Shown piece after piece: positions 50,007 to 58,573 of a DNA stretch of 64,000 bases. The stretch spans positions 1 through 64,000 of the forward strand of contig NZ_JNCA01000009.1 of assembly GCF_000695795.1 (NCBI RefSeq), read 5' to 3'. The notes under the pieces were generated by a model. It was not told where the DNA came from and did not search any database. It was given only the letters and a program-made list of their open reading frames with translations. The position numbers and the translations under genes are program-made. The stretch is from Flavobacterium seoulense. GTDB lineage: Bacteria > Bacteroidota > Bacteroidia > Flavobacteriales > Flavobacteriaceae. Numbering within the stretch: position 1 is the first letter of the stretch; each line of letters opens with the position of its first letter.

Positions 50007-50098
50007 AAAAAAGTGCACAGATGATACTAAATCTAAAGGGCTGAAATTAAAAAAACAGTTTTTTATTAGATCCATCAGTGTCATCTGTGCACTTTTTT
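50007..50098. repeat. Intergenic palindromic unit with 18-bp perfect arms
   Basis: An 18-bp arm (50007-50024, core GTGCACAGATGA) is exactly inverted at 50081-50098. ATCTAA (50031-50036) and TTAGAT (50066-50071) extend the pairing inside. The right arm ends in T7, so it could also terminate transcription after DUF4861. It shares the CACAGAT word with the repeats around the GxxExxY gene. Confidence 0.7.
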
Positions 50099-50200
50099 TG
50101 TGCCTTTTTTTAAAGGAGTGTTTTGTGTGTAAGTTGTTGTTTTTTAAGTTTTTAAATATAAAAAGTGTTTTGGTTCTGATAAAATTATAATAAAGATAAA

Positions 50201-51778
50201 ATGTTTAAATTAAAATTACATCTGTTATTTGTGTTCCTAATTTCAAGCCTTTTGGTATTAGGTTCGAAAGCTTGTGCGCAAAATAAAAACAAGACTCAAA
50301 AGGAGTTTTTAATTACTAATTATGGCGCCAAAGCAGATGGGAAAACTTTAAATACAATAGCGATTCAAAAAACAATTGATGCTGCTTTTAAAAATAAAGG
50401 CGGAATCGTAGTTTTTCCAAAAGGGCACTTTTTATCAGGAAGTATTCAATTGAAATCGAATGTGAGTCTGCATCTTGAAGAAGATGCGGTTTTGTTAGGA
50501 AGCACAAATCCTGTGGATTATGTTAAAATGGAATTTCCGGGACGACCTGATTCTCCTAAAAAAGATGATAATTCGCAAATGGCTTTAATTGTAGCACATA
50601 AAGCAAACAATATCAAATTATACGGAAAAGGAAAAATAGATGGTCAGGGATTACAATTGGCATTAAATATAGACAGTTTACATCATGCCGGAATTGCGGT
50701 AGATCCTAATTATACCATTAAAAGAAACCGACCTAACGAAACCATGAGACCTAAGTTGTTTCGCTTTTCTCAATGTGATGCAGTAGCAGTTGAAGGCTTA
50801 CAATTGACTGCTGCTTCATGCTGGGGCTTGTCTTTCGAATTATGTTCGAATTTAAGTCTGGATGGATTAAAAGTGGTCAATCGTTCTTATTGGAATAATG
50901 ACGGAATTGATATTACAGATTGTAAAAATGTAAAGATTACTAATTGTGATTTAGACACTGCAGATGATGGAATTTGCCTTAAATCTTATTATCCAGGATA
51001 TGCTAATGATGGAATTTATATTGCTAATTGTACGATAAAATCCAGTGCCAGTGCGATAAAATTTGGAACTGCTTCCTATGGCGGATTCAAGAATGTGGTA
51101 ATAAAAGATATTCAGGTTTTTGATACTTTTCGTTCGGCTATTGCTATCGAATCGGTTGATGGAGCTGAGATAGAAAATATTGAAGTTTCAAATATTAATG
51201 CTGTAAATACAGGCAATGCAATTTTTATTCGAATAGGACAACGAAGCGGAGAAAAAGCAGGAAGCATTAAAAATGTGAGTATTAAAAATATAAAAGTGCA
51301 GGTGCCTTTTGGAAGACCGGACAGCAATTACGATTTAAGAGGTCCCGAAGTCGATTTTTTCCATAATCCGTTTCCATCATCAATTGTTGGAATTCCGGGA
51401 TACAAAATTGAGAATGTAAGTCTTGAAGATATTACTATTTCCTATCCGGGTAGAGCGAGCAAAGGAATGGCTTATATCCCGATTAGCCGATTGCATCAAG
51501 TGCCTGAGAAAATTCAGGATTATCCGGAGTTCTCCATGTTTGGCGAATTACCAGCCTGGGCATTTTATGTGCGTCATGCTAACGGAATTAGTTTCAAAAA
51601 TGTAAAAGTTAGTCTGGACGATGTTGATTTCCGACCTGCCTTTGTATTTGATGATGTTCAGAATTTGAATATGAAACAAATCGATTTACCGGAAGCTAAA
51701 ACCGAGCAAGTAGTTTTAAAAAATGTCGCTGAATCTAAAATTGATTTGAAAGAATCGAATATTAAAACCATACGATAA
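50201..51778 (+). CDS. GH28-family glycoside hydrolase, non-canonical active site
   Basis: The 525-aa protein has a signal peptide (to about 26, ACAQ) and a right-handed beta-helix with the GH28 start FLITNYGAKADGKTLNT. The acid pair is kept in NDGID (233-237) and ADDG (254-257). The usual Gly-His-Gly segment is replaced by SAIKFGTASYGG (about 284-295), so the conserved His is missing. GH28 enzymes normally hydrolyse alpha-galacturonides of pectin. Members of this variant group may use another alpha-linked uronide or sugar. It opens a run of tightly spaced genes (next gap 28 nt). Confidence 0.82.
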   Translation: MFKLKLHLLFVFLISSLLVLGSKACAQNKNKTQKEFLITNYGAKADGKTLNTIAIQKTIDAAFKNKGGIVVFPKGHFLSGSIQLKSNVSLHLEEDAVLLGSTNPVDYVKMEFPGRPDSPKKDDNSQMALIVAHKANNIKLYGKGKIDGQGLQLALNIDSLHHAGIAVDPNYTIKRNRPNETMRPKLFRFSQCDAVAVEGLQLTAASCWGLSFELCSNLSLDGLKVVNRSYWNNDGIDITDCKNVKITNCDLDTADDGICLKSYYPGYANDGIYIANCTIKSSASAIKFGTASYGGFKNVVIKDIQVFDTFRSAIAIESVDGAEIENIEVSNINAVNTGNAIFIRIGQRSGEKAGSIKNVSIKNIKVQVPFGRPDSNYDLRGPEVDFFHNPFPSSIVGIPGYKIENVSLEDITISYPGRASKGMAYIPISRLHQVPEKIQDYPEFSMFGELPAWAFYVRHANGISFKNVKVSLDDVDFRPAFVFDDVQNLNMKQIDLPEAKTEQVVLKNVAESKIDLKESNIKTIR

Positions 51779-51806
51779 AATCGCATTTGTATTTAAAATA
51801 AAAATT

Positions 51807-54101
51807 ATGAAGAAAAGCCAAAATTCCTTTTTTGTTTGTTTAACATTGTTACTACAGTATTTGTTTTTGAACGCACAAAATCATCGTTTTGTTGATCCTA
51901 TGATTGGTTCCGAAGGGCTTGGAAATGTTTTTGTGGGACCATCATGTCCTTACGGAATGGTCAAACCGGGACCTGATAACGACTTAAATGCCAATAGCGG
52001 TTTTACAACTGATTTGAATAAACCAATTTACGGATTTAGTCAGGTGCATGTAAGTGGAACGGGCGGTGGAGCAAAATATGGTAATGTTTCGATTATGCCT
52101 ATTTCGGGAGATTTTGAAACCATCAAACAGGAATCTTTACGCGAGAACGAAAAAGTAGCCTTAGGTTATTATAGTGCTTTATTGAAAAAATGGAAAATTC
52201 AAACGGAAATTACCACTTCTGACAGAGCGGCTTTTTACCGATTTGGTTTTGATTCGAATTCGAAAAATGCAGTTAAAATTGATTTAGGAAGATATCTAGA
52301 CGAATCTATCATTCCTGATGGAAGAGAAGCACAGCAATTTGTAGGCTCTCAGGTAGAAGTGATTTCGGATACTGAAGTTCGTGGTTATACTAAAATCCGT
52401 GGAGGTTGGAACAATGGAAGTACCTATACGGTTTATTTTTCGGCAGTATTTGAGCAACCATTTATTAATTTTTCGACATGGAAAGGAGAAACTTTTTTTC
52501 CAAATGAAAAAAATCAGGTAGATAACGGAAAGAAAACCGGAGCCATGTTGTTTTTCGAAAACTTAGCAAATAAAACGCTGAACATGAAAATTGGAATTTC
52601 ATTTATCAGCAGTTTAAAAGCCAGAGAAAATATTGACAAAGAAATTCCGCACTGGGATTTTAAAAAGGAATTAGCAGAAACCCAACAAAAATGGGAAAAC
52701 TTATTACAAAGAGTTGAAGTCGAAAAAGAAGCTTCAGTAGAAAAGAAAACTATGTTTTATACAGGATTGTATCACACTATGCTGATGCCTGTGGATCGTA
52801 CAGGAGAAAATCCGTTATGGGAAAATGATTCTCCTTATTACGATGATTTTTACGCTATTTGGGATACCTACCGTTCTTCAAGTCCATTAATTACGCTTTT
52901 AGATCCTAAACGAGAAATTGATATTGTCAATGCGATGTTACAAATTTACAAGCGCGATGGTTATTTGCCAGAAGCCAGAAGTGGAAATGCAAATGGAAGA
53001 ACTCAGGGAGGTTCAAACGCTGAAGTAGTAATTGCTGATGCTTTTGTAAAAGGTTTAGAGGGCATCAATTATAAATTAGGCTTAGAAGCGATGATGAAAG
53101 ATGCTTTATTCCCTCCGGGAGGAAATGAAGAAAAAGAAGGTCGCGGCGGATTAGTAGATTACAATCGTTTGGGATATGTTTCGACAGATTATGTGCGTTC
53201 CGGAAACCGAACTTTAGAGTATTCGTACAATGATTATTGTTTAGCAATTGTAGCCAAAGGAACCAAACGTAAAGGAGAATATTGGCGTTTTATCAAGCAA
53301 TCAGACAACTGGCAAAACTTATGGAGAGATATTGAAGATAATGGTTCTCGTGGTTTTATTATGCCAAAAGATTCCAATAAAAAATGGGTTGACAGTATTC
53401 AATGTGCAGCCACTAACGGAAAGATATCTTATGTGCCTTACACACCTTTGGCGCAGGATTGGCCTAATTGTGTTTGCTGGTGGTGTGGTGTTTTTTACGA
53501 AGCCAGTTCTTGGGAATATTCACTTTCAGTGCCTCATGATGTAGCGATGTTAATTAAAAAGACTGGCGGAAATGAAGCTTTCAAAAAAAGACTAAACACT
53601 TTGTTTGACAAAAAGTTTTACAATGTAGCGAATGAGCCTTCGTTTTTGAGTCCGAATTTGTACCACTGGATTGGTCGTCCTGATTTGAGTAACGATCGCA
53701 TTCACCAAATTATTGATGAAAATTACAACAGCAGCCGTAACGGAATTCCCGGTAATGACGATTCAGGTGCTATGTCTTCCTGGCTGGCTTTTCACATGAT
53801 GGGCTTGTATCCTAATGCGGGACAATCTTATTATTTGATTAATTCGCCTTATTTCAAGCAAACAGTGATTCATCAGGAAAATGGAAAAGATTTTACCATT
53901 AAAGCCAAGAATCTTTCGGATAAAAACAAGTACATCAAATCGGTAAAATTAAACGGAAAAGCGTTCGAAAATGCATTTATTGAGCATAGTGATATTGTTA
54001 CAGGTGGTGTGTTAGAATTTGAAATGGCTGCAACGCCTTCTAAAACATGGGGAACAAAACAAGTTCCTCCTTCTAAATCAGATCAGGCAATTGAGGAATA
54101 A
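51807..54101 (+). CDS. Second GH92 exo-alpha-mannosidase
   Basis: The 764-aa protein has a non-lipid signal peptide (to about 24, LNAQ) and the GH92 landmarks VDPMIGSEGLGNV, HVSGTGGGAKYG and GNDDSGAMSSWLAFHMMGLYP. It is clearly divergent from the GH92 at 44904 and probably periplasmic, whereas the first is lipid-anchored. The two may act on different linkages or at different places. Confidence 0.92.
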   Translation: MKKSQNSFFVCLTLLLQYLFLNAQNHRFVDPMIGSEGLGNVFVGPSCPYGMVKPGPDNDLNANSGFTTDLNKPIYGFSQVHVSGTGGGAKYGNVSIMPISGDFETIKQESLRENEKVALGYYSALLKKWKIQTEITTSDRAAFYRFGFDSNSKNAVKIDLGRYLDESIIPDGREAQQFVGSQVEVISDTEVRGYTKIRGGWNNGSTYTVYFSAVFEQPFINFSTWKGETFFPNEKNQVDNGKKTGAMLFFENLANKTLNMKIGISFISSLKARENIDKEIPHWDFKKELAETQQKWENLLQRVEVEKEASVEKKTMFYTGLYHTMLMPVDRTGENPLWENDSPYYDDFYAIWDTYRSSSPLITLLDPKREIDIVNAMLQIYKRDGYLPEARSGNANGRTQGGSNAEVVIADAFVKGLEGINYKLGLEAMMKDALFPPGGNEEKEGRGGLVDYNRLGYVSTDYVRSGNRTLEYSYNDYCLAIVAKGTKRKGEYWRFIKQSDNWQNLWRDIEDNGSRGFIMPKDSNKKWVDSIQCAATNGKISYVPYTPLAQDWPNCVCWWCGVFYEASSWEYSLSVPHDVAMLIKKTGGNEAFKKRLNTLFDKKFYNVANEPSFLSPNLYHWIGRPDLSNDRIHQIIDENYNSSRNGIPGNDDSGAMSSWLAFHMMGLYPNAGQSYYLINSPYFKQTVIHQENGKDFTIKAKNLSDKNKYIKSVKLNGKAFENAFIEHSDIVTGGVLEFEMAATPSKTWGTKQVPPSKSDQAIEE

Positions 54102-54131
54102 TAATTTTTATTGATGATTAAAATAATAGTA

Positions 54132-55118
54132 ATGAAGAATTTTAAACCGGGTATTTTTATTTTGCTGATGAGCATATTGCTGATTTCTTGTAAGCTAACA
54201 AGCAAGAAGGACAATCTACAGTCTAAACCAAAAATAGTAAATCCCATTATAGAAGGATATTTTGCAGATCCCTGCATTGTAAAAGAAGGAGATACTTTTT
54301 TTATTTATGCTACAATTGATCCTTGGGGAGGCGATGAACTGGCTGTGTTTTCAACAAAGGATTTTTTAAAATTTGAGCGTCATCATTTAAATTGGCCAAC
54401 AAAAAAGGCCTGTACAAGTCCGGGGTCCAATGATTCTATGGTATGGGCGCCTTCTGTTAAAAAAGCAGCTAACGGAAAATATTACATGTATGTTTCTGTG
54501 GGAAGCGAAATTTGGGTTGGTGTGAGTGATGCTCCGCTAGGTCCCTGGAAAAATGCCAAAGAAGATTCTTCTCCTTTAATTGCATCAAAAGACTATCCTG
54601 CTGTACATAATATTGATGCCGATTGCTTTATTGATGAAGATGGTCAGGCTTATTTATACTGGGGTTCCGGATTTAATTGGAAAAATGGTGTTTGTATGGC
54701 GACCAAGCTGAATTCGGATATGATTTCATTTCATGAAGAACCCAAAGCAGTCACTCCTAAAGATTATTTTGAAGCTCCATACATGATTAAGCGTTTTGGA
54801 AAATATTATTTAATGTATTCATCAGGAAAAGCCATAGATGCTACTTATAGAGTAGGATATGCTGTTGGAAATTCTCCATTAGGTCCATTTGAAACCGCTT
54901 CGAATAGTCCTATTCTGGAAACGTCTGCTGATAGTACAACTTATGGACCAGGACATCATTCCGTATTTAATGAAAATGGACAGGATTATATTTTGTACCA
55001 TCGAATTTTTCCGCAAAAAGAAAAATATGTTTTACGTCAAATTTGTATTGATAGTCTGAATTTTGATGCAAATCACAACATAAAAAAAATAAAACCAACT
55101 GGTATTTCCAGTTTCTGA
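54132..55118 (+). CDS. GH43-family glycoside hydrolase lipoprotein
   Basis: The ATG at 54132 gives 328 aa with the lipobox ending LLISC (about Cys20). ATG 54114 and TTG 54111 would only lengthen the signal. The five-bladed propeller shows the GH43 acids: D in GYFADPCIV (base), D in DADCFIDEDG (pKa modulator) and E in YFEAPYMIK (acid). GH43 enzymes remove arabinose, xylose or beta-galactose from side chains. The specific linkage is unknown. Confidence 0.85.
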   Translation: MKNFKPGIFILLMSILLISCKLTSKKDNLQSKPKIVNPIIEGYFADPCIVKEGDTFFIYATIDPWGGDELAVFSTKDFLKFERHHLNWPTKKACTSPGSNDSMVWAPSVKKAANGKYYMYVSVGSEIWVGVSDAPLGPWKNAKEDSSPLIASKDYPAVHNIDADCFIDEDGQAYLYWGSGFNWKNGVCMATKLNSDMISFHEEPKAVTPKDYFEAPYMIKRFGKYYLMYSSGKAIDATYRVGYAVGNSPLGPFETASNSPILETSADSTTYGPGHHSVFNENGQDYILYHRIFPQKEKYVLRQICIDSLNFDANHNIKKIKPTGISSF

Positions 55119-55144
55119 TTTTCTATAATATAATCTAAAAAAAT

Positions 55145-57379
55145 ATGAGAACCAATCTTAAATTAATCCTATTGTTTATTGTTTTTGTTTTTGAAGCAGG
55201 AAACTGTCAACCGACAAAATCAAAAACAGAAATAGCTACTACTGCTGGCCAGCTTATTGCTCGTGTTGTGCCTAACCACGCTTCGCAGTTTAGTGTCGAA
55301 ATCGAATCTTCCAATAAAGAAGATTGGTTCGAAATTGTTTCTAAGGGAGACAAAATTGTTTTAAGAGGTAACAATGGGGTTTCGGTTGCATCGGCTTTGT
55401 ATTATTATCTAAATAATTTCACAAACAGCCAAATTACCTGGAATGGAACCAATTTGAATTTGCCTAAAAAATTACCAGCAGTTCCTAAATTGATTCATAA
55501 AAAAACACCTTATGAATACCGCTATTATTTGAACTATTGTACGTTCAATTACAGCATGAGTTGGTGGGATTGGACTCGTTGGGAAAAAGAAATTGACTGG
55601 ATGGCTTTGCACGGAATCAACATGCCGCTTGCCATTACAGGAGAAGAATACATCTGGGATGAAGTTTATAAATCTTATGGTTTTACCGATGAAGATTTGA
55701 GTACTTTTTTTAGTGGACCTGCTTATTTCTCCTGGTTTTGGATGGGGAATTTAGATGGCTGGGGCGGACCTTTGTCTAAAAACTGGAAAGACACGCACCG
55801 CGATTTACAATTGAAAATTCTAAAAAGAGAACGTGAATTAGGAATGAAAACCGTGTTGCCTGCTTTTACAGGTCACGTTCCTGCTTCTTTTAAAAAGTTT
55901 TTTCCAAATGCTAAATTAAAACAAACCAACTGGGGGAATGATTTTGAAGATACTTACATCTTAGATTCTGATGATCCGTTATTTGCCGAAATTGGTAAGA
56001 AATTCTTAGAAAAACAATCTGAAGTTTACGGAACCGATCACTTGTATTCAGCAGATACTTTTAACGAAAATACACCGCCTTCGAATGATCCTGTTTATCT
56101 TTCTGAATTAAGTAAGAAGATTTTCGAAGGCATGAAATCAGCCGATAAAGATGCGGTTTGGGTAATGCAGGGTTGGCTTTTTTACAGTCACAGAGAATTT
56201 TGGGAAGCGCCACAAATCAAAGGAATGCTGGATGCAGTTCCTGATGATCGCATGATTGTATTGGATTTGGCTACCGAAATTGAACCCGTTTGGAAACGAA
56301 CAGAAGCTTTTTATGGCAAACAATGGATTTGGAATATGCTGCACAATTTTGGTGGAAATATTTCAATGTTTGGAAGAATCGAAGCCGTTGCCAATGAACC
56401 TGCTAAAGCTTTAAAAGATCCTAAATCAGGAAAATTAAAAGGAATTGGATTAACAATGGAAGCCATTGAACAAAATCCGGTTTTGTATGAGTTGATGACG
56501 GATAATACCTGGAGAGATACACCAATTGAATTAAATTCATGGTTAGCTAAATACACTTTAAACCGTTACGGAAAATCAAATGCTGATATTTCTAAAGCCT
56601 GGGATATTCTGGTAAAAACAGTATATAATGGAGAAGTGATTCGTGATGGAGCAGAATCAATTATTGTGTCGCGTCCTACTTTTGAAGGCTATCGTCGTTG
56701 GGCGAGAACCAAATTAAATTATGCACCAAAAGATTTACTTCCAGCCTGGGATCTTTTTATAAAAGCCATTCCTGTTGCTCAAAAATCAGATGGTTTCCAA
56801 TATGATTTGGTAGATGTGAGCAGACAAGTTTTGGCAAATTATGCACTGCCTTTGCAACAAGAAATAACTAAGGCGTATCAAAATAACGATAAAGTAGCAT
56901 TTGATAAATACAGCAAGGAATTTTTAGAATTGATTGACGATATGGATTTGTTATTAGCGACACGTCAGGATTTCCTTTTAGGACCATGGATTGCCGATGC
57001 CAGAAGCTGGGGAATTGATGAAAAAGAAAAAGCATTGTATGAGCAAAACGCCCGTGATTTAATTACGCTTTGGGGTGGAGCTGATAACAGATTGCATGAA
57101 TACAGCAACCGTCAGTGGAGTGGACTGTTTACTGATTTTTACAAACCGCGTTGGCAACAATTTTTTACAGATGTAAAAGCCAATTGGGGAAAATTCAATC
57201 AGGATAATTTTGATAATAAAATAAAAGAATGGGAATGGAAATGGGTAACGGAGAGAAAAGATTTTCCTGTAAAAGCTAAAGGGAATCCAAATGATGTTGC
57301 CAAAGCATTACATAAAAAATACAGATCCCGTATTATTCCCGTAACGGAAAGAATGGCACCAATTAAATACGATTACTAA
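55145..57379 (+). CDS. GH89 alpha-N-acetylglucosaminidase (NAGLU-like)
   Basis: The 744-aa protein has an export signal (about 1-21) and the three NAGLU regions: N-terminal alpha/beta, a central (beta/alpha)8 barrel (TPYEYRYYLNYCTFNYSMSW; GINMPLAITGEEYIW; DTFNENTPP; GLTMEAIEQNPV) and a C-terminal helical part. It cuts terminal alpha-GlcNAc; free glucosamine must first be N-acetylated. The next gene, 2 nt away, encodes just such an acetyltransferase. Confidence 0.94.
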   Translation: MRTNLKLILLFIVFVFEAGNCQPTKSKTEIATTAGQLIARVVPNHASQFSVEIESSNKEDWFEIVSKGDKIVLRGNNGVSVASALYYYLNNFTNSQITWNGTNLNLPKKLPAVPKLIHKKTPYEYRYYLNYCTFNYSMSWWDWTRWEKEIDWMALHGINMPLAITGEEYIWDEVYKSYGFTDEDLSTFFSGPAYFSWFWMGNLDGWGGPLSKNWKDTHRDLQLKILKRERELGMKTVLPAFTGHVPASFKKFFPNAKLKQTNWGNDFEDTYILDSDDPLFAEIGKKFLEKQSEVYGTDHLYSADTFNENTPPSNDPVYLSELSKKIFEGMKSADKDAVWVMQGWLFYSHREFWEAPQIKGMLDAVPDDRMIVLDLATEIEPVWKRTEAFYGKQWIWNMLHNFGGNISMFGRIEAVANEPAKALKDPKSGKLKGIGLTMEAIEQNPVLYELMTDNTWRDTPIELNSWLAKYTLNRYGKSNADISKAWDILVKTVYNGEVIRDGAESIIVSRPTFEGYRRWARTKLNYAPKDLLPAWDLFIKAIPVAQKSDGFQYDLVDVSRQVLANYALPLQQEITKAYQNNDKVAFDKYSKEFLELIDDMDLLLATRQDFLLGPWIADARSWGIDEKEKALYEQNARDLITLWGGADNRLHEYSNRQWSGLFTDFYKPRWQQFFTDVKANWGKFNQDNFDNKIKEWEWKWVTERKDFPVKAKGNPNDVAKALHKKYRSRIIPVTERMAPIKYDY

Positions 57380-57381
57380 AC

Positions 57382-58524
57382 ATGAACGCAATTTCTAACC
57401 CAAATTCCAATCGTTTTTTGTCCCTTGATATGTTCAGGGGACTAACGATTTGTTTAATGATTGTAGTCAATACACCTGGAACGGGAGCTCATTTCTATGA
57501 CTATTTGACTCATGCCAATTGGTTTGGATTTACCTTAGCCGATTTGGTATTTCCTTCCTTTCTTTTTGCAATGGGAAATGCAATGAGTTTTTCTATGGGA
57601 AAAATGAAAGAAACTACGGCTAATGTATTTTGGAAAAAAGTCATCAAACGCAGCGTTATCATTTTTCTTCTGGGTTATTTAATGTATTGGTTTCCTTTTT
57701 TTAGACAAGGAATGGATGGCGTCTGGGAATTAAAACCTTTTGCCGAAACCCGCATTATGGGGGTTTTGCAACGCATTGCTTTATGTTATTTTGTTACTGC
57801 CATTATTTTTTATTATTTGTCAGAGAAAGCAGCAATAATTCTTTCGGTAATATTGTTGTTGGGATATTGGGCAATATTGTATTTATTTGGACAACCAGGA
57901 GCTGAATTAGAAATGGCTACCAATGCTGTAACTCGTTTTGATTTATTTGTTTTAGGAGAAGGTCATATTTACAAACGCGATAGTATTCCTTTTGATCCCG
58001 AAGGAATTTTAAGCACCTTGCCTTCCATTGTCAATGTTGTAGGCGGTTTTATCGCTGGGAGTTTTATTCAAAGAATTGGAAAAACATTTGAAGGAATAGC
58101 AAAACTGTTGATTGTTGGTTTTCTTTTGATGGCTTTAGCCCGTTGGTGGGATTTGGTTTTACCAATTTCTAAAAAATTATGGACAGGTTCTTTTGTGTTG
58201 TACACCGTTGGAATTGATTTGTCCATCATGGCTATTTTAATTTATTTTATCGAATTAAAACAAAAGCATTTTGGAGTAGAATTTACCACCGTTTTTGGTA
58301 AAAATCCTTTGTTTATTTATTTGTTTTCTGAATTGTTTTTTATCACTTTACGTCTCATTCCGGTAAATTCAGAGATGGATGCTTTTGAATGGGTTAGTGA
58401 ACGTATTTTTCAAAGGATATTTCCAGGAAGTTTTGGTGCATTTGTCACCGCCATTATATTCATGTTGATTTGCTGGTCTTTGGGCTGGTGGTTGAATAAA
58501 AAACGCATTTACATTAAAATTTAA
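57382..58524 (+). CDS. HGSNAT-like membrane acetyltransferase
   Basis: The 380-aa membrane protein has about 10-11 helices and the family start RFLSLDMFRGLTICLMIVVNTPG, then ADLVFPSFLFAMG and the loop TRIMGVLQRIALCYF. The human relative, HGSNAT, moves acetyl groups from cytosolic acetyl-CoA across the membrane to the terminal alpha-glucosamine of heparan sulfate so that NAGLU can act. The 2-nt spacing from the GH89 gene suggests the same pairing across the inner membrane here. Confidence 0.9.
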   Translation: MNAISNPNSNRFLSLDMFRGLTICLMIVVNTPGTGAHFYDYLTHANWFGFTLADLVFPSFLFAMGNAMSFSMGKMKETTANVFWKKVIKRSVIIFLLGYLMYWFPFFRQGMDGVWELKPFAETRIMGVLQRIALCYFVTAIIFYYLSEKAAIILSVILLLGYWAILYLFGQPGAELEMATNAVTRFDLFVLGEGHIYKRDSIPFDPEGILSTLPSIVNVVGGFIAGSFIQRIGKTFEGIAKLLIVGFLLMALARWWDLVLPISKKLWTGSFVLYTVGIDLSIMAILIYFIELKQKHFGVEFTTVFGKNPLFIYLFSELFFITLRLIPVNSEMDAFEWVSERIFQRIFPGSFGAFVTAIIFMLICWSLGWWLNKKRIYIKI

Positions 58525-58573
58525 TGAGGCTATTTCGATGCAAATAGTTCTGAAAGAATTAAAAAATATAATT

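Noticed and set aside
54111..54131. Alternative TTG/ATG starts for the GH43 lipoprotein.
   Set aside because: They only add a few residues before the canonical lipoprotein signal starting MKNFKPG.
57382..58524. Reading the membrane acetyltransferase and GH89 as a heparan-sulfate degradation locus.
   Set aside because: No heparinase with clear motifs, sulfatase, or unsaturated glucuronyl hydrolase of GH88 is present, and GH115 plus inositol oxygenase are not needed for heparan sulfate.
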